A stretch of 64,000 nt of DNA from the NCBI GenBank assembly GCA_964507045.1, contig CAZDOO010000003.1, forward strand, positions 1 through 64,000. Reading direction: 5' to 3'. This stretch comes from UBA8199 sp964507045 (lineage in GTDB: Bacteria > Verrucomicrobiota > Verrucomicrobiia > Limisphaerales > UBA8199). Made by a program: the position numbers and the translations under genes. Below the pieces are notes generated by a model. The model was not told the origin of the DNA and did not search any database. It worked only from the letters and a program-made list of their open reading frames with translations. Positions 58,044 to 64,000 of this stretch are shown here, in pieces; position 1 is the first letter of the stretch; each line of letters starts with the position of its first letter.

Positions 58044-59189
58044 ATGAATATTAAACACCTCATCTCGGTCATGTTAATCCTCACCGGCGCTTGCGTCCTG
58101 GCCGCGCCGAAAGAAACCGCTCCGACCCAGTCGGCCAAAGCCGCCGCCAAACCGCGCATCGAAGTCTGCTTCGTGCTGGATACCACCGGCTCGATGGGCG
58201 GCCTCATCGAGGGCGCCAAACAGAAAATCTGGTCCATCGCCAACGACATGATTAGCGCCAAACCGACGCCGGACATTCGGGTCGGGCTGGTAGCCTACCG
58301 GGACCGCGGCGACCAATACATTACCCGGACATTCGACCTGACGAACGACATTGACGCTGTTTATGGCCAACTCAAGTCCTTCCAGGCTGTGGGCGGCGGC
58401 GACGAGCCGGAGTCGGTAAACGAGGCGCTGGCCGCGGCGGTCCGCGAGATGACCTGGAGCGCCGACCGGAAGGTCCTCAAGATCATCTTCCTGGTTGGCG
58501 ACGCCCCGCCGCATATGGATTACGCGCAAGGTCCCAAGTATCCCGATGTCTGCCAGGAAGCCGTGAAGAAGGACCTCATCATCAACACGGTCCAGTGCGG
58601 GGGCATCGCCGGGACGACGCCCTTTTGGCAGGAGATCGCCAAGCTCTCCGAGGGCAGCTACGCCGCTGTCGCCCAGTCCGGCAACATGGCGGTGATTGCC
58701 ACGCCGATGGATGAGAAATTGGCAGAGTTGAACCGGGAGATGGGCAGCACGCTGGTGGCCTACGGCAGCGCGCGCGCGCGCCGGGAGGTGGCTACCAAGC
58801 AACTCGCTGCCGAAGCCGCACCCGCCGCCGTGGCGGCTGACCGGCTGAGTTATAATGCGCACTCAGGCGTCGCCGTCCAGGGTGAGGGCGAACTGCTCGA
58901 CGGCCTCAAGACCGGCAAGCTCGAGGTAGAATCGCTCGACAAGGATTCGCTGCCGCCCGAATTGCAGACTTTGAACAAGCCGGAGCTGAAGGCCGAGATC
59001 GAAAAGAAGCAAAAGGCCCGGGCGGACGTGCAAGGCCGCATTCAGAAGTTGAGCCAGGAGCGGGAGGACTATCTCGCCGCGGAACGCAAGCGTCTGGCCG
59101 AGCAAGGCCAGGGCGACTCCTTTGACGAGAAGGTGGCCGCCAACATCCGCGCCCAGGCTGCCCGGAAGGGCATCCAATTCAAGAAGTAG
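58044..59189 (+). CDS. secreted von Willebrand A domain protein
   Basis: The 381-residue protein begins MNIKHLISVMLILTGAC, a signal peptide ending near CVLAAPK, with a Shine-Dalgarno GGAG placed 5-9 nt before the ATG. A vWA domain covers about residues 38-230 with a MIDAS-type DTTGSMGG. The C-terminal third is helical and charged (KPELKAEIEKKQKARADVQGRI), probably coiled coil. It directly follows the VIT-vWA gene in the same operon. The function of the pair is unknown; vWA domains usually mediate metal-dependent protein interactions. Confidence 0.9.
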   Translation: MNIKHLISVMLILTGACVLAAPKETAPTQSAKAAAKPRIEVCFVLDTTGSMGGLIEGAKQKIWSIANDMISAKPTPDIRVGLVAYRDRGDQYITRTFDLTNDIDAVYGQLKSFQAVGGGDEPESVNEALAAAVREMTWSADRKVLKIIFLVGDAPPHMDYAQGPKYPDVCQEAVKKDLIINTVQCGGIAGTTPFWQEIAKLSEGSYAAVAQSGNMAVIATPMDEKLAELNREMGSTLVAYGSARARREVATKQLAAEAAPAAVAADRLSYNAHSGVAVQGEGELLDGLKTGKLEVESLDKDSLPPELQTLNKPELKAEIEKKQKARADVQGRIQKLSQEREDYLAAERKRLAEQGQGDSFDEKVAANIRAQAARKGIQFKK

Positions 59190-59212
59190 CCGAGGCTACC
59201 TTTCCCAGCCGG

Positions 59213-59632
59213 TCAATCCGGATAGACGAACTCTACCGGCAACTGGACATCCGGGTGCAGACTCTGCTTGACCGGGCAGGCCCGGGCGGCGGCCTCCAAC
59301 TTGGCGCGGTCGGCGGCGGACAAAGCCTGGCCGCGAGCAAACACCAGCCGGGTCTTGAGCGAGCCAATGCGCCGGACCGGGTCGGCGGTCATCTCCTTAA
59401 GGACCTGAATCTGGAGGCCCTCAATGTTCAGATTATTCCGCTGGGCCACCAACCCCATGACCGTCGCCATGCAAGTGCCCAGAGCCGTGGCGACTAGGTC
59501 GGTGGGGGAAAAGGCCGCGCCCTTGCCGCCGTTGTCCACCGGGGCGTCGGTGGTCAAGGTTTGGCAGGACGGTCCATGAGTGGCGGCGCAGTGCAGCCCG
59601 CCTTCGTAGGTGATATTGATTTCGACAGCCAT
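59213..59632 (-). CDS. OsmC/Ohr family protein
   Basis: The 139-residue protein shows the OsmC fold with two redox cysteines: Cys54 in VATALGTCMATVMG and Cys119 in AARACPVKQSLHPDV. OsmC-type proteins reduce organic hydroperoxides with cysteine chemistry. The size fits the family. It stands alone between the second vWA gene and the terminator of the PEP-CTERM gene. Confidence 0.88.
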   Translation of the reverse strand: MAVEINITYEGGLHCAATHGPSCQTLTTDAPVDNGGKGAAFSPTDLVATALGTCMATVMGLVAQRNNLNIEGLQIQVLKEMTADPVRRIGSLKTRLVFARGQALSAADRAKLEAAARACPVKQSLHPDVQLPVEFVYPD

Positions 59633-59679
59633 AATACGCGAGTTGATCGAGCTTGCGGCGCCCTGCTTGCCTCCGCAAC

Positions 59680-59704
59680 AAAAAAGCCCCGCAGGGGCGG
59701 GGCT
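59680..59704 (-). terminator. Rho-independent terminator of the PEP-CTERM gene
   Basis: On the minus strand a stem AGCCCCGC pairs with GCGGGGCT around a 4-nt loop and is followed by six T (59685-59680). It lies about 25 bp after the stop of the PEP-CTERM gene (59729). Confidence 0.9.
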
Positions 59705-59728
59705 TGAAAAGAGGGTCTTGAACGCGGC

Positions 59729-60406
59729 TTATTGTTTGCGCCGCAGCCAGCACAAGCCGGCCAACCCGGCACCCAAGAGGGCGAGAATGGAGGGTTCCGG
59801 GATCACTGCGATCGAGCCGTCGAGCACATTGACCACGAGGAGGTCCCACCCGGATTCGACGGTCAAAGAATAGTTGGCAGCATTGACGCCACGGGAGTCA
59901 GCACCGATGGCGTCCCACGTGCCGGTGTTGACAGCTTTGAACTGATACGTGCCTGCCGTAAAGTAATAGCCAAGCTGATAAATGCCGCCACCCATATAAG
60001 TCATCGCCGTTGCAGGATCGGCGTTGTTCCAGCCCTGCCAGTCGCCGACGGCGGTCCAGGCGCCTGGATCAACATTCACGCCAATGCGGCCGCTGGCGGG
60101 AACCCAGCCATCGGAATAGGTGTTGGCGTCATAGGTGACCGTCACGTTGCCGCTGCCATCCGTGTAAAGCCAACTATTCCCGCTGCCCGGCACGTTCCAA
60201 CCCCAGTCGCCCTGGGTCACTTTGAATTCGTGACGGCCGGTGCCCATATTCAGGGACGCCTGCCAAATGCCGCTTCCGGAGAAGGTTTCGGTCATCAAGT
60301 TGCCGTTGGCGGTCCAACCGTTGAAGTCGCCGGCGAGATAGTAATCTGCCAGTGCGGGTTGGGCCAGGGCACCAGCGGTCAGGAGGGCAATGAGAAGCTT
60401 TTTCAT
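59729..60406 (-). CDS. PEP-CTERM protein with two starch-binding-like repeats
   Basis: The 225-residue protein starts MKKLLIALLTAGALAQPALA with a signal peptide and a good AGGAAA Shine-Dalgarno 5-10 nt upstream. It has two repeats of an X25/E-set-like carbohydrate-binding type, one beginning YYLAGDFNGW (about residue 22) and one beginning WTAVGDWQGW (about residue 116). The C-terminus is a PEP-CTERM sorting signal (VIPEPSILALLGAG, then LAGLCWLRRKQ), which an exosortase would process. A secreted GH13 enzyme is encoded further along the same strand, so starch-like glycan binding is plausible. Confidence 0.85.
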   Translation of the reverse strand: MKKLLIALLTAGALAQPALADYYLAGDFNGWTANGNLMTETFSGSGIWQASLNMGTGRHEFKVTQGDWGWNVPGSGNSWLYTDGSGNVTVTYDANTYSDGWVPASGRIGVNVDPGAWTAVGDWQGWNNADPATAMTYMGGGIYQLGYYFTAGTYQFKAVNTGTWDAIGADSRGVNAANYSLTVESGWDLLVVNVLDGSIAVIPEPSILALLGAGLAGLCWLRRKQ

Positions 60407-60814
60407 GTGGTTTCCTTTATTCAATTAACGTGGCTCGTTGCAACGCTTAATGATATTTTTCTATTAACTCTAGGGCGCAATAATCCCCCATTCAGACCCG
60501 CCAGTCAAGCCCTTTCCTCACATTTTCAAGGGTCCAATACCGCATGTACATGCGGGTAGCCCTGGCTCGATTGTGGTCGCCGACGGGCGGCAGGTGCTGG
60601 CGCCGGTTATGTGCACAAAGCCCAAGCCTACCCGGCTAACGGCAAGCCGCGAGTCGCGGGTGAAACCGGAGCACAGAGCCGGTCAAAGCCCTGTCGCAGC
60701 CCGGCGCGGCCTATGAGCGGAATACGAGCGAGTGCCTTCATACGTCCCCGCCAGCGGCAAGCCGGGGGCAAGCTGTGCCCGGGGTGCCACCCAAAGCCGG
60801 AACGCGGCACTGCC
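60407..60814. other. intergenic region between PEP-CTERM and GH13 genes
   Basis: The stretch holds the AT-rich leader of the PEP-CTERM gene (60420-60480) and a perfect 16-bp palindrome CCGCATGTACATGCGG at 60540-60555, which could be an operator or short hairpin. Neither a clear promoter nor a clear terminator for the GH13 gene was found; the rest shows no recognisable feature. Confidence 0.45.
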
Positions 60815-63800
60815 CTATGGCAGCACGTTGACCCGATAGAACCGCGTAGCGTTGGTGGCAGCGGTGTCGAGATAGGTAGCTGTGGAACTGGCGGCAGTGA
60901 CCATCCCGCTGATGGGTACGAAGTTGGTGGTTAGGTCGCACGTGGCCCAGACGCGGTAGGTCTTGCCGGAAACGCTCGACCACGTCAGGAGGTTGCCGTC
61001 GGCCAAACTGAGGATGCGCAGCATGGAATTCCCATCGAGCGGGTTGGTGCCGGCGAGGTCTTCGGCGGTATTGCTCATGCCGTCGTGGTCGTTGTCCCCG
61101 TTGGGCTCCAGCAGAACCGTGCCGGCGCTCGACGGGCTGAAGGGGCCTTCAATGCCCGCGTTGTTGATGGCGCTGACCCGTGCATACAGGGTGGCCCCCA
61201 TGCTGTTGGTGACCGTTACCAGGGTGCCGCTGACGATTCCGTTGAAGACATTTGAGCCGCCGGGAGCGGTGCCCACCAGCACATGGTAGCCGGAGATGCC
61301 ACCGTCGAGGTCCACCAGCGTGGGCCAGGTGAAGGTGGCGCTGGGGCCGAGGGCGTAAGGCTTGGGCGTGGAGGGCGCCGCGGGGGCGGCGGGCGGCGTG
61401 ACATCGTAAAGTTTGAGGTATTGCGCCTCGAAAGGAGCGTTGGTCCAGCCGCCATCGGTTAAGGGCACGGGATTGAGCAACACGTAGATGCCGTTGGCCA
61501 GGACGTTGCTGCCGGCGATGCCGCTGGAGCCCCAGAGCCAGTCATTGCGCCGGTTCCCATCGTAGGCGGTGTAGGCGGCGAGGTTGCGGACATTGTAGGT
61601 GCGGCCGGGCTTGATGCCGAAGAGGTTGCCGCTCCCCTGCGTGATATTCACGTTGAAGCTGCCGTGCTGCTGATTGTTCCGGTCGAGGTTGGCGAAGGCA
61701 AAGACGACGTCATAGAAGTTGGGCGAGCCATTGGGCTGCTCATACTTGGCGACGGAGAAGATGCCCGGCTGCGGACCGCCGCTGCCGGTGTGGTTGAGGA
61801 AGTAGCGGTTGGAAGAACGCAGGGCGGGGCTGAAGGCGCGCGCCTGGTTGATGGCGGCATAGACCGGCCAGAGGAAATCCACGCCGTTGCCGCGGTTGTT
61901 GAAGATGGGCTGGAGGGAGTTATACTTCTTGAACTGCGGGATCAGCTTGCCGAAGTTGACCTCGTAAAGGTCGAAGCTGCCGTAGCGGGCGATGCCGAGT
62001 TCCTGGCCGTAGAAGATCATGGGTGCGCCGTCAATGGTGCTGCAGGCGGCGTAGCGGATGAGGCCCTGAAACGGGTCGTCGTAGTTCTCCTCGTCATGGG
62101 AAGTGGTGTTGAGCAGCACAAGCCCCTGGCCGTAGGCGCTGCGGCGATCCTCGAAGATGGCGCGGTAATCGCTGGCGGTGCTGGCGGACTTGAGCGGGAA
62201 CACGATGTTCTCGTTGAGAATGTCAAAGTGGCGATTCGAGCGGTAGGTGACGTTGCCGCCGTCCAGCGATTCGCTCATGAAGACGAAGTCCCATTTGCGG
62301 CTGCGCGCCTTGTTGATGATATACTCCCAGCACTGCGGCGGCAGGCCCTGGCCAAAGTCGGCACGCAACCCGTCAATCCCCTTGGCGGTGAGGCTGGCCG
62401 GCGTCCCATTCGGACAACCGGTCTTGTCGAGCCAGTAGAGAATATAATCGGAGAAGTAGCGCCAGACGTTGCGGGTGACCGCGTCGAAGTGGCCGTTCTG
62501 GTCACCGTACTTGTCCTCGTCGCCGATGCTGTAGTCGAACCAGTCCGCCTCGTTAAGGTGGGCGCCGCTCTCCGCGGAGCTGGGCGTGAGGGCGGCGTAG
62601 CGGCCGAAGAAGACGTCGGCGACATCGCTCCACTTGCCGAAGTCGTAGCGGTCGGGGGCGACGGCGACATTGGCGACGCCCGAAGCGCGCATGTCGTAGC
62701 GGTCGGTGCGGGAGTAGAAGCGGGCTTCGCGGGCGCGGATCTGATCGGCGGCGTCGGCGCCGCCGGCGAAGTAATAGACGCCGCTGGCGTCGAGCTCGCA
62801 ATCCCAGGATGTGTGATTGAACGCGGCATCAAGCATGACATTGAGGTCGGCGGCATCGGCGGCGGCCACGAAGTTGGTGAACTCGGTCATGGCGGCGTCG
62901 CGGGTGCCGGCCTTGCTCATGAGGGGGTTGACCTGGAAGAAGTTCTTCACGGAGTAGGGGCTGCCGACCGAGTAAGGCTGGCCGGTGGCGGGGTCGGTCT
63001 GGCGGCCGGCATCGCCGATGGGGTGAATGGGCTGAAACCAAAGCCAGTTGACGCCGAGATTGCGGGCGTAGGTAAGGTTGAAGCGGTTGGTCACGGGGTC
63101 ATAGGGGCGCGAGCCGGGGCCGCCATAGAGATCGGTAAAGGTGCTGCGCTGGTAATCCTGGGTGCCCTGGGAACCAATATTCAGCACGTTCAGCTCGTAG
63201 AGCGTGATGTTGCGCGCCTTTCCGGGCGCGACCACGATCGCGTGATCGCGGCGGCCATTGCTCGAATACCAGAGCCAATTGGTATTGCCGGACACCTTGT
63301 AGCGCGCCGTCAGCCGATACGCGCCGGTCTTCTGCGCGTTGAGCGTGAGCGCATACTGGCCGGGCGTGCCGCTCGCGCCCATCGTGTAGGCCTTGTAATA
63401 ATTGTTGTCATCGCCGGCCACAATCGCCCCGCCGTCCGGCGGCACGATGCCATCTTCGATCCCGTCGCCGTTGGCGTCGAGGGCAGCGCGGTCGCGGCGA
63501 TTGAGGTTGGAGAAGACCTCCGCCGTCGTGACACTCGGGGTATTGGGGGAGAACAGGATTGTCAGCGGCACGGAATCGCCGGCATTCTCGTCCACGAAGA
63601 CATGGGTGGTGGTGTAATCGGCGTTAAGACCGTTGATGGTCAGCGCCGGGTCTCCCGACGTGCCCATCGAGAAATTGAACACGGCGTTGGGGGTGCCGGC
63701 ATTGTAATCGGCGAACTTCTCCTCGTTGTTGCTGCTGTGCCACACGCCGATCTTGTATTTGATGGTGGTAAAGGTCGGCAGGTTGCTGCCCGTGCCCTGC

Positions 63801-64000
63801 CACCACATGGCGTTGCCGGCAGGGCTGGCGTCGTTTTCGACGTGATCCAGGCTTAGGGCTGCCGCCTGGGAAGTGCCGCTGGCGGTTCCCAAGGAGCCGG
63901 CGGGAGTCGAGCCGTCCGTGGTATAATAAACGCTGGCGTGGTCGGCCCAACGCGAACCAACGCTGCTGTCCTTGCCGAGGTAGCCGATCTTGATCCAGAA
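60815..64000 (-). CDS. secreted GH13 alpha-amylase-family enzyme, N-terminus outside the window
   Basis: The frame is open from the window edge to a TAG at 60815, giving at least 1062 residues. The start lies beyond the window: the codons before 63892 continue as coding sequence (VYYTTDGSTPAGSLGTASGT), so an apparent TTG start there is not real. The GH13 catalytic regions are visible: NHT in LDAAFNHTS, the nucleophile in GLRADFGQG (about 62351-62375), the acid/base in FMSESLDGG (about 62270-62280) and the HD pair in TSHDEENY (about 62086-62108). A Ca-binding-like DANGDGIEDG, a FN3-like domain and a beta domain lie around it. It probably degrades alpha-glucans. Confidence 0.9.
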   Translation of the reverse strand, partial: FWIKIGYLGKDSSVGSRWADHASVYYTTDGSTPAGSLGTASGTSQAAALSLDHVENDASPAGNAMWWQGTGSNLPTFTTIKYKIGVWHSSNNEEKFADYNAGTPNAVFNFSMGTSGDPALTINGLNADYTTTHVFVDENAGDSVPLTILFSPNTPSVTTAEVFSNLNRRDRAALDANGDGIEDGIVPPDGGAIVAGDDNNYYKAYTMGASGTPGQYALTLNAQKTGAYRLTARYKVSGNTNWLWYSSNGRRDHAIVVAPGKARNITLYELNVLNIGSQGTQDYQRSTFTDLYGGPGSRPYDPVTNRFNLTYARNLGVNWLWFQPIHPIGDAGRQTDPATGQPYSVGSPYSVKNFFQVNPLMSKAGTRDAAMTEFTNFVAAADAADLNVMLDAAFNHTSWDCELDASGVYYFAGGADAADQIRAREARFYSRTDRYDMRASGVANVAVAPDRYDFGKWSDVADVFFGRYAALTPSSAESGAHLNEADWFDYSIGDEDKYGDQNGHFDAVTRNVWRYFSDYILYWLDKTGCPNGTPASLTAKGIDGLRADFGQGLPPQCWEYIINKARSRKWDFVFMSESLDGGNVTYRSNRHFDILNENIVFPLKSASTASDYRAIFEDRRSAYGQGLVLLNTTSHDEENYDDPFQGLIRYAACSTIDGAPMIFYGQELGIARYGSFDLYEVNFGKLIPQFKKYNSLQPIFNNRGNGVDFLWPVYAAINQARAFSPALRSSNRYFLNHTGSGGPQPGIFSVAKYEQPNGSPNFYDVVFAFANLDRNNQQHGSFNVNITQGSGNLFGIKPGRTYNVRNLAAYTAYDGNRRNDWLWGSSGIAGSNVLANGIYVLLNPVPLTDGGWTNAPFEAQYLKLYDVTPPAAPAAPSTPKPYALGPSATFTWPTLVDLDGGISGYHVLVGTAPGGSNVFNGIVSGTLVTVTNSMGATLYARVSAINNAGIEGPFSPSSAGTVLLEPNGDNDHDGMSNTAEDLAGTNPLDGNSMLRILSLADGNLLTWSSVSGKTYRVWATCDLTTNFVPISGMVTAASSTATYLDTAATNATRFYRVNVLP

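Noticed and set aside
61664..63856. A plus-strand open frame of about 730 codons opposite the GH13 gene
   Set aside because: It is Gly/Ala/Val/Glu-rich shadow sequence of the GH13 gene, whose catalytic regions are all in place on the minus strand.
63890..63892. A TTG start for the GH13 gene
   Set aside because: Codons upstream of it remain open and protein-like to the window edge, so the gene continues beyond the right end.
1..64000. CRISPR arrays, insertion sequences with transposases, rRNA genes
   Set aside because: No regularly spaced repeats, no transposase-like gene and no rRNA sequence were found anywhere in the window.

Overview
The window looks like GC-rich chromosomal DNA from a member of the Verrucomicrobiota, probably near Limisphaerales/Pedosphaerales. 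That placement is inferred from the gene mix, not from a marker tree. The mix includes Tat-exported Gfo/Idh/MocA oxidoreductases, an arylsulfatase, a DUF4838 protein, a PEP-CTERM protein, secreted glycoside hydrolases with Ig-like tails, NrfHA, many palindromic intergenic repeats and little Shine-Dalgarno signal.

Layout. 1-1255: three small membrane-protein genes separated by long imperfect palindromes with GTT/AAC cores, read here as an integron-type gene-cassette array (attC sites, no integrase in view). 1346-4438: the rpmH-rnpA-yidD-yidC-jag operon on the minus strand; rpmH is only 45 codons. 4693-4816: a large palindromic repeat, with a second copy near 18110-18219. 4882-6972: a tonB-exbB-exbD operon. 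7047-9044: an FNR/DNR-like palindrome followed by nrfHA (ammonifying nitrite reductase). 9153-10915: a PaaK-type ligase with an ACT protein. 10962-17770: a Sel1/PEGA protein, a copper ATPase, a convergent ECF sigma/membrane protein/Spy-like sensor operon, a RodZ-like protein, then pgsA and pgpA. 18528-26266: a Tat-exported oxidoreductase, an M16 peptidase pair (one active, one without the zinc motif), a secreted protein coupled to a beta-CASP metallo-hydrolase, and an SHD1 protein.

26635-36365 is a polysaccharide/glycan-type region: sulfatase, a nucleotidyltransferase pair resembling a toxin-antitoxin module, a DUF4838 protein, two beta-propeller-like proteins and a large GHL10/Ig secreted protein. 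36366-38265 is accessory debris: gene remnants, a 52-bp direct repeat on either side of a RelE/ParE toxin-antitoxin pair, and a compound palindrome. 38266-40582 is a cobalt/nickel ECF transporter (cbiM-cbiQ-cbiO). 40654-45659 carries guaB, a zinc-ribbon protein, a second exbB-exbD-tonB operon whose ExbD lacks the usual membrane aspartate, a dUTPase, hpt and tRNA-Val(UAC). 45717-54041 carries DUF72, a two-component system, the ppk1-CHAD-sixA operon and asd with a near-consensus promoter. 54088-64000 carries a secreted MBL-fold protein, two von Willebrand A proteins, an OsmC protein, a PEP-CTERM protein with two starch-binding-like repeats, and a GH13 alpha-amylase-family enzyme that runs off the right edge.

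A recurring property is that several promoters (rodZ-like gene, asd, second exbB, the nucleotidyltransferase pair) put the -10 box so close to the start codon that transcripts would be leaderless or nearly so. The best candidates for something undescribed are the cassette array beside the yidC operon, the modular CCTCACCGT palindrome family, the Ser-for-Asp ExbD and the direct-repeat-flanked toxin-antitoxin module.
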